Below, piece by piece: positions 52,532-60,931 of a stretch of DNA of 64,000 nt (its first letter is position 1; every line of letters begins with the position of its first letter). Position numbers and translations under genes: made by a program. This stretch comes from Phocaeicola coprophilus. GTDB lineage: Bacteria > Bacteroidota > Bacteroidia > Bacteroidales > Bacteroidaceae. The notes under the pieces were generated by a model. It ran no database searches. It was not told where the DNA came from and saw nothing but the letters and a program-made list of their open reading frames with translations. The DNA lies in assembly GCA_016900015.1 (NCBI GenBank), contig JACJJM010000018.1, positions 22,605-86,604 on the forward strand, written 5' to 3'.

Positions 52532-53962
52532 ATGTTCAAGAATCTGATTCGTTTAGGCTTCACATTCAGTGTTGCCGTGGTTACGTTCTCTTCATGTGAA
52601 CACCAAGACTTTACTAACGAGCTCGAAGATGTGGACCGCGTACAGGTGAACACCATCTCCGACGACATGGCCAAAGTGCGAGACTATGTGCCCCGCATGG
52701 CAGTGATTGCTCACCGTGGTTCCACGTTCTGGGTACCGGAAGAAACCGAAGCAGCCTACCGTTGGGCCCGTGAAATGGGTGCTGACTATCTGGAGGCTGA
52801 CCTCCAGTGCTCCAAGGACGGCGTCGTGCTTGCCCTGCATGACGACAACCTCTGCCGCACGACTGACATTGAAAACGTGTATGGCGAGTATATTCCTTCC
52901 ACTCGCAAACAGTTTTATATGACTTACTACAAGATGACCGAGGCACAGGCTGACGCACAAGTGGAGGCTGACAAGGCGTCTTTCCAGCCCTATTATGCCA
53001 AGTCATACATGTATCACGAACTGGCGCAGCTCGATGCCGGCACGTGGTTCAACGAATCAAGCCCCGAACAGGGACGAAGCAGTTTCTCAAAAGACGGAGG
53101 CATACATCAGTATATCTCCACACTGGGCGACTTGATTAACTATGCCAAAGGAAAGAAACTGCAACGCGGCAACGACGGCGAACGCGTCTACACCATCACC
53201 AAGACCGGAGACCCCAACTCTTACAGCGAAGGCGACGAACTGGTCTATACCTTTGAATATGCTGACGACGAGGAGTGGAGAGGAAACAACCCCGGTATAT
53301 ACATCGAATTCAAGGAATCATGGTTGAACCCGACCACCTTCGAGCAGGATGTCTATGACGAACTCGCCAAGTATGACTACAACATCATGGAGAAACCTTC
53401 CAGCGAAACAAATTTCTACAAGGCTGACGGCTCTGTCAATGTCGGCAACACCAACGGCAAAGTCATCCTCCAGACCTTCTCGCTCGAGAGCCTCCGCCGC
53501 ACAGCCGGAGTCTTCAAAGGAGAAATCCCCATGTGCTTCCTCCTCTGGACTGGCACCGCTGCCACCGACCTCATCTACAACACGCCTTCCGGCTACGCCT
53601 CCTTCATCAACCTCGGACTCCAGTATAAGGCACACATCATGGGCCCGTGCATCGCTGGTGCACCCAACAACTATCCTGAGATGAACGCCCCCTGGCAGGC
53701 CTACCTCATCAAGAAGTCCGGCATGCTGAACCACCCGTATTCGTTCGACTCACTCGAACAAATGGGCAAATACTTCGGTGAATACAACTGGGGCAACGAG
53801 TATGGCACGCTCTTCGAACCGCCCTACCTCGACGGAGCCTTCACCAACCGCACCGAGCTTACCCTCCAATACTTCATCGACAAGGGCGTGCGCAACTCCG
53901 CCGCCGCACAGACTGTGCCCGACGCCACTGCCACGCTTGAAAGACTGGGATACCATAAATAA
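52532..53962 (+). CDS. glpQ: Glycerophosphodiester phosphodiesterase lipoprotein
   Basis: A 476-residue GDPD-family enzyme that cleaves glycerophosphodiesters to glycerol-3-phosphate and an alcohol. Lipobox VTFSSC. The catalytic sites are visible: MAVIAHRGSTFWVPEETEAA (catalytic His and metal Glu), DYLEADLQCSKDGVVLALHDD (metal ligands Glu and Asp, second catalytic His). The TIM barrel ends with YFIDKGVRNSAAAQTVPD. It is longer than E. coli GlpQ because of an insert of about 100 residues around 140-250. Located in the periplasm or on the outer membrane, it would feed GlpT. Confidence 0.92.
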   Translation: MFKNLIRLGFTFSVAVVTFSSCEHQDFTNELEDVDRVQVNTISDDMAKVRDYVPRMAVIAHRGSTFWVPEETEAAYRWAREMGADYLEADLQCSKDGVVLALHDDNLCRTTDIENVYGEYIPSTRKQFYMTYYKMTEAQADAQVEADKASFQPYYAKSYMYHELAQLDAGTWFNESSPEQGRSSFSKDGGIHQYISTLGDLINYAKGKKLQRGNDGERVYTITKTGDPNSYSEGDELVYTFEYADDEEWRGNNPGIYIEFKESWLNPTTFEQDVYDELAKYDYNIMEKPSSETNFYKADGSVNVGNTNGKVILQTFSLESLRRTAGVFKGEIPMCFLLWTGTAATDLIYNTPSGYASFINLGLQYKAHIMGPCIAGAPNNYPEMNAPWQAYLIKKSGMLNHPYSFDSLEQMGKYFGEYNWGNEYGTLFEPPYLDGAFTNRTELTLQYFIDKGVRNSAAAQTVPDATATLERLGYHK

Positions 53963-53993
53963 CGAATACTAACGCTATTAAACTTACGAAACA

Positions 53994-55334
53994 ATGAAAA
54001 AACATATATATTTCTCCGCCCTCGTCGCATTGACTTTAGCAAGCACTGCCGTGGCGCAGGACTTCGACACCAACCCCGTGGTCAAGTATGAGAACAAGGA
54101 GGCCAAGGTCAAATTCACCGTCGGAGCACGTATGATGGCCGACGTGGCCTATTATCACACCGACTTCACACCGATGAAGTCCGGAGCCGCCATCACCGAT
54201 GCGCGCATCCGCACCTCGATGGCTTATGACAACTGGTACTTCTACGCCGACTTCGACTTCTCCAAGGGCGAATTCTCGCAGAAGAACATCTTCCTGCAAT
54301 ACACGCTCAAGAACGACAGCCCCTGGACGCAGTCATTCAAGGCCGGTTACTACAATGACCCCTCGACCATGGCCAACAACACCAGCCGCGGCAGCCTCCA
54401 CTTCATCTCGCGCGCCTCTGCGGCCAACGCCCTCTCGGCAGGCCGTCAGCTCGGCGTGAGCTACAAGGCCTACAACGACCACTTCTTCTTCAACCAGGGA
54501 GTCTTCGCGGAGAACAAGTACAATGACCAAATCGACGGCTACCAAGGCGTGACCTTCGGCGGACGCTGGCTCTGGCGCCCCGTCAACGACGAAGATCAGA
54601 CCTTCCACCTCGGCGCGACCTTCCGCTACGCCCGCATTAACAGCGGCGAAGCGACCGACGACGTGTTCCAGACCAACCTCAAGCTCGGCTCGACGATGAT
54701 GACCTACGTCGACGAATTCCAGTTCGCTTCCGCCGAAATCCCTTGGGCGAAAAACACCTACGACGTCGGCGTCGAAGCCCTCTGGCGTGTGCCCAAATTC
54801 TTCGCCCGCGGCGAATACATGTACAAGCACGTCACCAAGGACCGTGACGACCTCACCCTCTTCACCAACCAGCTCGGCGGCAGCCAGTCGTGGACGACCC
54901 TCGAGTCATGGCAAGCTGCCAACCCTCTGGAGTCGAACAACTTCCACGGAGGATACGTCGAAATGGGCTACCAAATCTTCGGCAACGGCTACAAGTATGA
55001 CAACGGCGAAGCCCTCCTCAAGGGCTGGGACGGCCGTTCGCTCGAACTCGTGGCGCGCTACAGCTACCTCGGCCTGAACGACATCAAGGACGGCGAGTTC
55101 TATCTCCCGGGACGCGACCAGTACTACCCCACGGGCGAAGTGCAGGACTATCCGGCCAAGTCGACCAGTATCGGCGGCGGCAACATGCACTCCGTCACCG
55201 TCGGCGCGAACTATTCGTTCAACAAATACGCCCAAGTGCTCCTCGAATACACGTGGAACCGTCTCGACCGCGACAAGTATCAGTATGACAAGAACATCCA
55301 CACCCTTCAGGCGCGCCTGCTCTTCTCATTCTGA
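53994..55334 (+). CDS. OprP/OprO-type outer membrane porin
   Basis: A 446-residue porin. The signal peptide ends at about 22 (STAVAQ). The body is rich in alternating aromatic strands (DNWYFYADFDFSKGEFSQKN, SLELVARYSYLGLNDI, GANYSFNKYAQVLLEYTWNR) and ends in LQARLLFSF, a typical outer-membrane barrel terminus. It resembles the phosphate-selective porin O/P family. At the end of the glp locus, it would admit phosphorylated glycerol compounds; that substrate is inferred from context. It follows glpQ by 31 bases with the same C-ending codon preference. Confidence 0.88.
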   Translation: MKKHIYFSALVALTLASTAVAQDFDTNPVVKYENKEAKVKFTVGARMMADVAYYHTDFTPMKSGAAITDARIRTSMAYDNWYFYADFDFSKGEFSQKNIFLQYTLKNDSPWTQSFKAGYYNDPSTMANNTSRGSLHFISRASAANALSAGRQLGVSYKAYNDHFFFNQGVFAENKYNDQIDGYQGVTFGGRWLWRPVNDEDQTFHLGATFRYARINSGEATDDVFQTNLKLGSTMMTYVDEFQFASAEIPWAKNTYDVGVEALWRVPKFFARGEYMYKHVTKDRDDLTLFTNQLGGSQSWTTLESWQAANPLESNNFHGGYVEMGYQIFGNGYKYDNGEALLKGWDGRSLELVARYSYLGLNDIKDGEFYLPGRDQYYPTGEVQDYPAKSTSIGGGNMHSVTVGANYSFNKYAQVLLEYTWNRLDRDKYQYDKNIHTLQARLLFSF

Positions 55335-55600
55335 CGACACACCTGTCGACATTCATGTTTTTAAGATTAAATATTGACAATGCGGACCGGCTCTCTTGCG
55401 AAAAAGGGCCGTCCGCCTATACAAAAAGACGCTGCCCCCGGGCAGCATCCGCCCACGGGCGAATAAGTTTTCAATAGGTTTACCATTTTCTGACCGTCAA
55501 GCCGGCGCTCCCCCACATATCTCTACGCTGCTTCTTTCCGGGATGCGCTTCCGCTTGACTGCCCGTCCTCCCTCCGACGGAGGGCGTGCCCCATCGGCGT

Positions 55601-55638
55601 CCGGCCCTGCCCCGTGCAAGGCCGGGCGCTTCTTTTTT
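55601..55638 (+). terminator. Candidate terminator downstream of the glp locus
   Basis: CCGGCC (55601-55606) pairs with GGCCGG (55620-55625) and is followed by GCGCTTCTTTTTT. It lies 267 bases beyond the porin stop, so it would end a long 3' untranslated tail. Confidence 0.5.
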
Positions 55639-55713
55639 CCGCGCCCCGCGCAACATAGTTCTTTTATAAAAAAATAGGAAGAGTAAAACAAGTCTTGAAG
55701 GGCGGGTGACCTA

Positions 55714-55789
55714 GCCTTCCTTTCCGTCCGTGCGCGGAGTCCTATCCGTCCTCGGCTACCCTCCTATCCGTGGTCGGGCGGTGTTAAGG
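55714..55789 (-). repeat. Dispersed modular repeat, copy F
   Basis: Read on the minus strand: CGACCACGGATAGGAGGGTA, then GCCGAGGACGGATAGGACTC, then GCACGGACGGAAAGGAAGGC; three modules of the shared type. The right-hand edge carries TTAAGGG, as in copies C and D. Confidence 0.7.
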
Positions 55790-55962
55790 GACAGCCAGAC
55801 GAAGATTGTGACGGGACAGGACTGGCATCAACCATCCGGGTTCGGGTGACGTGGAAAACACGGATTATAAGTCATCTATCCGCTTTCGAAATGAAAGAAC
55901 CGTGCAACTTCCTGGATATGCCTGCAGGAAATCCGGATAAGTTTTTATAACTTGCGCCCGCT

Positions 55963-56952
55963 ATGGAATATTCACTGATTATCCCCGTTTACAACCGTCC
56001 TGACGAAGTGGACGAGTTGCTTGAAAGCCTCACGCGGCAGACATACCCAGACTTTGAGGTGGTCGTCGTCGAGGATGGTTCGGCGCTTCCTTGTGCCGAT
56101 GTCGTGGCGAAATATGCTTCCCGTTTGGACATACATTATTATAACAAAGAAAACTCAGGTCCTGGTCAGACGCGCAATTACGGTGCAGAGCGTGCCCAAG
56201 GGCGTTATCTGATTGTGCTTGATTCTGATTGCTTGCTGCCGCCGGGCTATCTGCAAGCTGTCGACGATGAGTTGCACAGGAGTCCGGCTGATGCTTTCGG
56301 AGGGCCTGACCATGCTCATGCCTCCTTTACACGTGTACAGAAAGCCATCAATTATGCTATGACATCCTTTTTCACCACGGGAGGTATCCGCGGAGGAAAG
56401 AAAAAGATGGATAAGTTTTATCCCCGTAGTTTCAATATGGGTGTGCGTGCAGAAGTCTATCGTGCGCTGGGAGGATTCTCACGGATGCGCTTTGGTGAGG
56501 ACATCGACTTTAGTATCCGTATCTTCAAAGGCGGTTACCGCTGTCGTCTCTTCCCTGAAGCATGGGTGTGGCACAAACGTCGGACGGACATGCGGAAATT
56601 TTTTAAGCAAGTACATAACTTCGGCATTGCGCGTGTCAATCTCTACAAGAAATATCCCGAGTCATTGAAGCTCGTCCATCTGCTTCCTGCTGTGTTTACA
56701 GTGGGTGTCGTGGTGTTGCTGTTGGCTTCCTTGTGGTGTGTGTGGGCTTTGTTGCCGTTGGCACTGTTTGTCGTGGTGATATTTCTGGATGCTGCATTCC
56801 GCTGTCACAGTGTGTCGGTGGGATTGCTTGCTGTCGCAGCTGCTTTTATTCAACTTACGGGTTATGGCAGTGGCTTCTTGCGGGCCTGGTGGCAACGCTG
56901 TGTGCTGGGGCGTGGTGAGTTTGAAGCATTCAAAAGAAATTTTTATAAATAA
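55963..56952 (+). CDS. Family 2 glycosyltransferase with C-terminal membrane helices
   Basis: A 329-residue GT-A glycosyltransferase. The N-terminal catalytic domain has SLIIPVYNRPDEVDELLES, VVVEDGS, the metal-binding DSD in YLIVLDSDCLLPPGY and the acceptor-site GEDIDFSIRIFKGG. From about residue 240 two to three membrane helices follow (LLPAVFTVGVVVLLLASLWC). It probably transfers a sugar in envelope glycan or glycolipid synthesis; donor and acceptor unknown. The radC gene starts 24 bases downstream and may be co-transcribed. Confidence 0.88.
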   Translation: MEYSLIIPVYNRPDEVDELLESLTRQTYPDFEVVVVEDGSALPCADVVAKYASRLDIHYYNKENSGPGQTRNYGAERAQGRYLIVLDSDCLLPPGYLQAVDDELHRSPADAFGGPDHAHASFTRVQKAINYAMTSFFTTGGIRGGKKKMDKFYPRSFNMGVRAEVYRALGGFSRMRFGEDIDFSIRIFKGGYRCRLFPEAWVWHKRRTDMRKFFKQVHNFGIARVNLYKKYPESLKLVHLLPAVFTVGVVVLLLASLWCVWALLPLALFVVVIFLDAAFRCHSVSVGLLAVAAAFIQLTGYGSGFLRAWWQRCVLGRGEFEAFKRNFYK

Positions 56953-56976
56953 GCAATCTGTCCCCTCTTCCTGTCT

Positions 56977-57669
56977 ATGGAAAAGAAACTGAACATCAAT
57001 GAATGGGCTGTGGAAGACCGGCCGCGTGAGAAAATGATGGCTCATGGTGCGGGTGCGCTGAGCGATGCCGAACTGTTGGCCATCCTCATTGGGTCGGGAA
57101 GCAGGGATGAGACTGCTGTGGAACTGATGCGTCGTGTGCTGGCTTCCTGCCATAATGACTTGGGTGAACTGGGCAAGATGGGCCTCGACGAGCTGTGCGC
57201 TTTCAAGGGAATAGGGGAGGCCAAGGCCATTACGGTTTTGGCCGCTTCAGAACTGGGCAAGCGTCGTGCTGCGGCCGAGAACAGGAGGGAACGTGTGCAG
57301 ATACGTTCGTCAGAAGACATATACCGCTATTTTCATCCATTGCTGTGCGATGTGTCGGTGGAAGAGTGCTGGGTGTTGCTGCTCAACCAGTCGCTGAAGG
57401 TCATCGACCGTGTACGACTGAGTGTGGGTGGACTGGCTGAGACGTCAGTCGACATACGCCTGGTGCTTCGTGAGGCTTTGCTGCGCCGTGCGCCGGCCAT
57501 TGCGCTCTGTCACAATCATCCGTCGGGCAACGTGCGTCCCAGCGCGGACGATAATCGTCTGACGGAACGTCTCTCCCAAAGTGCTTCCATCATGAACATC
57601 CGCCTGATAGACCACATCGTGCTGACCGACGGGGCGTATTACAGCTATGCCGATGAGGGGAAAATCTGA
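56977..57669 (+). CDS. radC: RadC family JAB-domain protein
   Basis: A 230-residue RadC/YicR protein. N-terminal helix-hairpin-helix (LSDAELLAILIGSGSRDE, ELCAFKGIGEAKAITVLAASEL) and a C-terminal JAB1/MPN metalloprotease-like domain with the metal site ALCHNHPSGNVRPSADD. It was once thought to act in DNA repair; that role is now doubted and no activity is established. Length is typical. An imperfect inverted repeat follows at once. Confidence 0.93.
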   Translation: MEKKLNINEWAVEDRPREKMMAHGAGALSDAELLAILIGSGSRDETAVELMRRVLASCHNDLGELGKMGLDELCAFKGIGEAKAITVLAASELGKRRAAAENRRERVQIRSSEDIYRYFHPLLCDVSVEECWVLLLNQSLKVIDRVRLSVGGLAETSVDIRLVLREALLRRAPAIALCHNHPSGNVRPSADDNRLTERLSQSASIMNIRLIDHIVLTDGAYYSYADEGKI

Positions 57670-57670
57670 G

Positions 57671-57747
57671 AAATGAAGAGTGAAGAATGAAGAGTGGATA
57701 TAGCCCCATACGTCGCAAGGCAATTCTTCATTCTTCATCCTTCATTT
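57671..57747. repeat. 23-base inverted repeat between radC and the susD relic
   Basis: AAATGAAGAGTGAAGAATGA (from 57671) pairs, with two mismatches in 23 bases, with its complement ending at 57747; loop of about 31 bases. It just reaches the stop of the convergent susD relic. It may act as a shared terminator or be a small mobile hairpin; no target duplication is evident. Confidence 0.7.
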
Positions 57748-58978
57748 ATTTTGAATTCTGCGTCAGGTTGCTGGTCTGCATGGCCTGTATGGGGAAGGGG
57801 AAGGTAAGCAGGTGCGAATCGGGGCGCAGGGTGAAGGTGTGGGTCTCGCCTTGGCTGTCGACGTAGGTCTTGGTCAGCGTCTCGCCGAACTCGGCGCAGA
57901 AGCGGCGCATGTCGAAGAAGTCGTTGTAACTGGTCACCAATTCGCGCCGACGTTCCTGGCGGACGAAGGCGAGCGCTTGTGCAGCATCGTTGCCCAGGTC
58001 GGTGGCCGTCAGCGGTGTGTAGTTCAGGAAACGTTTCTCGCGTAGCGTGTTCAGGTAGTTCACTGTTTCAGTGACGTTGCCCTGTCGGGCATAACATTCA
58101 GCAATCATCAGATAGACTTCCGAAAGACGTATGCCGGCTTCGTTGAGCTTGATGTTCGTGCCGTACATGAAGGCCACGCTGCCGGTTTCGGCTGTGGGTC
58201 GCTGGGGCATGTTCCAAGAGAATACGCCGCGGTAGCGCACGTCGTTCTGCTTGTCGTAGAGGTCGGCTGTCGCCTTGTTGAGCATCGTGGCATTGAACAC
58301 GGCGTTCATCGGTTGGTAGAGCAGGTTTTCCGGGTCGTCATAGCCGTGCATGCCCGTCATGAGCACCATGCTGTAAATCCTGTCTTGCGACAGGTCAGTG
58401 CCTGCACCGTAGATGCCGTCGGCTGTCTGTTGCAGCCAAGCCGGCATGTCCCAAAGCTGGTGATTGCCATGCTTGAGGGCTTCGAGAGCGGCTTCCAGTG
58501 CTTCGTCGTAGTGTCTCATGTAGAGCATCACTTTGGCTTGGAGCGCATAGCCGAAGGCTTTGTCGGGCCGGTAGGTGTTCAGGGCTTGTTCGGGCAAGTC
58601 GTCGAGCGCTTCGTCGATGTCTTGGCAGATGAGTCGGTAGGCGTCGGCCACGGTGCCTTGTACGCTTTCGGCTTCGAGGTCGAAGTGTGTATGCAGGATG
58701 ATGCCGCGATCGGTCTCGGCTGTTGCCGGGTCGTATGGGACGGTAAATGTATTGATGAGCCAGAAGTAGTTATAGGCTCGCATGATTTTGGCTTGTGCGA
58801 TACACAGTGTCTTATCCGCCTCCGGGCCTTCAGCATCGCCGATGTTGTCGATGATAATGTTATACTTGCTGATGCGTGAATAGCAACTGTTGTAGAGCTG
58901 CGATTCACCTGCGCTGTCGTCCATGTACTGTGTACGGTCGATGCTTTCGTCCCAGAAGTAGGATGACGATTCCCAGTC
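57746..58978 (-). pseudogene. SusD-like lipoprotein relic, N-terminus deleted
   Basis: About 410 residues of a SusD homologue without signal peptide or lipobox. Recognisable parts begin with WESSSYFWDESIDRTQYMDD (from 58975) and go on with SRISKYNIIIDNIGDAEG, CIAQAKIMRAYNYFWLINTF, LSEVYLMIAECYARQGN and VRQERRRELVTSYNDFFDMR to a normal C-terminus. The first ATG in the frame is at 58924. The region before it is the fecR relic in another frame. About 100 residues are missing compared with intact SusD proteins, so export is impossible and the gene should be dead. Confidence 0.8.
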
Positions 58979-59258
58979 CTGTCAGCAGGGCCAGGCTGGC
59001 GGCAGCGGCCAGCAGTCGTGTCCTTCTGAAGAGATGCCGTGGAGCTGTATGCCTTTTCAGCCGGTCCCATGCTTTTTCTTCGTCAAGATGTTCCATTTGA
59101 TGCAGGATACGTCCCAGTGTTTCGGCTTCGCGCCAGCGGCGGAATGTCTCGGCTTCTTGGGGCGATGTCGTCACACGGCGGTATAGCTCTTCAGCTTCTT
59201 CGCCGGAGAGTGTCCCTTCGGAATATTTAGCCAGCAGTCGTTCGAAATCCTTTTCCAT
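58905..59258 (-). pseudogene. FecR relic, only N-terminal domain and membrane helix left
   Basis: Starts MEKDFERLLAKYSEGTLSGE (59258), the usual cytoplasmic FecR N-terminus, followed by a membrane helix (LLAAAASLALLTGLGIVILL). The frame then passes into sequence that is SusD-like in another frame and stops at 58905. The periplasmic FecR domain and DUF4974 part (about 220 residues) are gone. With the missing susC and susD start, one deletion of several kilobases explains the arrangement. Confidence 0.8.
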
Positions 59259-59392
59259 AGATGATACGTGTTTTTGTTCTGTCCGTGCTTTGCTCATCTT
59301 CGGGAGAAGCACGTTTCATTCTTATATTCTCCCCATATGGAAAATGTACTATATGGGATGCCGATTTTTTTTTGTATGGAGAGGGAAAAATG

Positions 59393-59995
59393 TCAGGAGA
59401 GAAGGATCAGATAGAGGAACAGTTTCGAGCCGAGTTGTTTCCTGAGCAGTGATAAGGCGTAGACATAATGATTTCGGACCGTGTTGACGGATATGCCCAT
59501 TCTTCCGGCCACTTCTTTGTAAGAGCGTGATTGGAAGATGATTTGGCGTAACACGTCCCGGGCACGTTCGGGCAGTGCATCGATGGCTTGGTGGAGTTTT
59601 TTGCGGATGAGTTCTCAGTCTTTATTGGTGTCGGCGGTCAGTTCGTCGATGAGGCTTTCGGTCACACATTCCAAGTCTGTGAAGAAGTAGCGTTGCCCGT
59701 CTTCCATGTGTTTGAGCGAGGCTTTTGCCACGGCACCAAACAAGTAGGAACGTACAGAACCGACAAACGGTTTTCCTCGATGGTTGCGCCAGAGCGAGAT
59801 GAAAGCCGATTGCACGATGTCTTCGATGTCGTCATACGAAAGCAGGTAGCGCGTCGCGTAGAGACAGAGCGGTTTGTAGTAGTGGTCGAACGCCAGGCGC
59901 AGGCAGTTGTGGTCATCTTGTTCTAACAGGATGGCTATGCGTTCGTCCGGAGTCGGGTGGAGATGGGAAGGGATTGTTTTGTCTGTTATCTGCAT
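59393..59995 (-). pseudogene. ECF sigma factor (FecI-type) with in-frame TGA
   Basis: Region 2 is intact in the first 126 residues (LRLAFDHYYKPLCLYA, YDDIEDIVQSAFISLW, SVRSYLFGAVAKASLKHM) and ends at TGA 59615-59617 after TADTNKD. The same frame continues with region 4 (LHQAIDALPERARDVLRQII, YKEVAGRMGISVNTVRNHYV) to the stop at 59393. One base change created the stop between regions 2 and 4; the truncated protein cannot recognise a -35-type element. It heads the decayed sigma, FecR, SusD locus. Confidence 0.85.
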
Positions 59996-60021
59996 GATTG
60001 GTCGGGATACTTGGGCTGGGG

Positions 60022-60456
60022 TTAAAACCCGTGGCGTGGACGGAGCAATTCGAGGGCCTTGTCCCGATTGCTGGTGAAGCTGAATTCGTCCAGGATGTCG
60101 GGGATGTTTTCAGGGTCGACAAGGCGGCCGCTTACGCAGCGGACGATTTCCAGCCGTTCGTCGTCGAAGTCTGCCAGTTCCATCAAGCGGACACACTGGG
60201 CTGCCGTGACATGACGTTCCGTCAAGGCAGCTTCTAACAGACGCATACGGTCGTCTTTGAATGACACTTCTTTTGCCAGGGCAATGATGTGTTTGAGTCC
60301 TTCAGGACTTAGCAGGTTGAAGTGGTAGCGGTTTCTGACATCTGATGTGTTGGTGGTTGCGTGAGGCCATGTGGGGATGTCTTTTTCTTCGTTGTCGGCA
60401 GAAAGCGGGGCAGACAGAACGGTAAGGCATAAAGTAGCAAGTATTATCGATTTCAT
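60022..60456 (-). CDS. DUF4476 domain protein
   Basis: A 144-residue exported protein with a signal peptide ending at about 20 (SAPLSA). The remaining part matches DUF4476, a helical repeat family of Bacteroidetes: LKHIIALAKEVSFKDDRMRLLEAALTE-type helices, TAAQCVRLMELADFDDERLE and the terminal DILDEFSFTSNRDKALELL. Function unknown. It is probably periplasmic. It lies 26 bases upstream of the decayed sigma gene, on the same strand. Confidence 0.8.
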   Translation of the reverse strand: MKSIILATLCLTVLSAPLSADNEEKDIPTWPHATTNTSDVRNRYHFNLLSPEGLKHIIALAKEVSFKDDRMRLLEAALTERHVTAAQCVRLMELADFDDERLEIVRCVSGRLVDPENIPDILDEFSFTSNRDKALELLRPRHGF

Positions 60457-60523
60457 GATTCTTAGATTGATTTATGTGTGTAAGATAGGAAACTTAGTTG
60501 AATGGAGGGCATTAGGAGGTATT

Positions 60524-60558
60524 AAAAAAGGGAATCCATACGTTGGATTCCCTTTTTT
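60524..60558 (-). terminator. Terminator of rplS
   Basis: Perfect arms AAAAAGGGAATCCA and TGGATTCCCTTTTT with a short ATACGT loop; T-run on the minus strand. It lies 20 bases beyond the rplS stop. Confidence 0.9.
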
Positions 60559-60577
60559 ATACTGTTTAGCCAATGGA

Positions 60578-60931
60578 TTAGAGGTTGGTTCTCTTTTCTT
60601 GGATTCTGGCTTTCTTACCGGTGAGTGCACGCAGGTAGTACAATTTAGCGCGGCGTACTTTACCGATTTTGTTGACAGTAATGCTGTCGATGGCCGGTGA
60701 TTCGATGGGGAAGATACGTTCTACGCCCACGGTTCCCGACATCTTGCGCACGGTGAAACGTTTTTTGTTTCCTTGCCCGGAGATTTTGATAACAACGCCG
60801 CGATACAACTGTACGCGCTCTTTGTTTCCTTCGGTGATACGATAAGCTACGGTAACAGTGTCACCAGCTTTGAATTTCGGATGCTCTTTACCAGTAGCAA
60901 ATGCTTCTTCTGCAATTTTAATTAAATCCAT
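60578..60931 (-). CDS. rplS: Ribosomal protein bL19
   Basis: A 117-residue bL19 of the large subunit, located at the subunit interface. Signatures: [57 protein letters not shown] and [20 protein letters not shown]. Length is normal. It stands alone, with its own consensus promoter and terminator, without the rimM-trmD neighbours seen in proteobacteria. Confidence 0.97.
   Translation of the reverse strand: MDLIKIAEEAFATGKEHPKFKAGDTVTVAYRITEGNKERVQLYRGVVIKISGQGNKKRFTVRKMSGTVGVERIFPIESPAIDSITVNKIGKVRRAKLYYLRALTGKKARIQEKRTNL

Larger units (their letters stand above)
55335..55962. other. Intergenic gap with hairpins and repeat copy F
   Basis: A 628-base GC-rich gap. It holds an imperfect hairpin just after the porin (55382-55416), GCTGCC/GGGCAGC and CCCTCC/GGAGGG palindromes, a terminator-like hairpin at 55601-55638 and repeat copy F (55714-55789). 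No gene was found; open frames here are GC-rich artefacts. Confidence 0.6.

Noticed and set aside
56977..57669. radC as a mark of a mobile element
   Set aside because: The gene is full length, close in composition to its neighbours, and no integrase, relaxase or attachment repeat is near.
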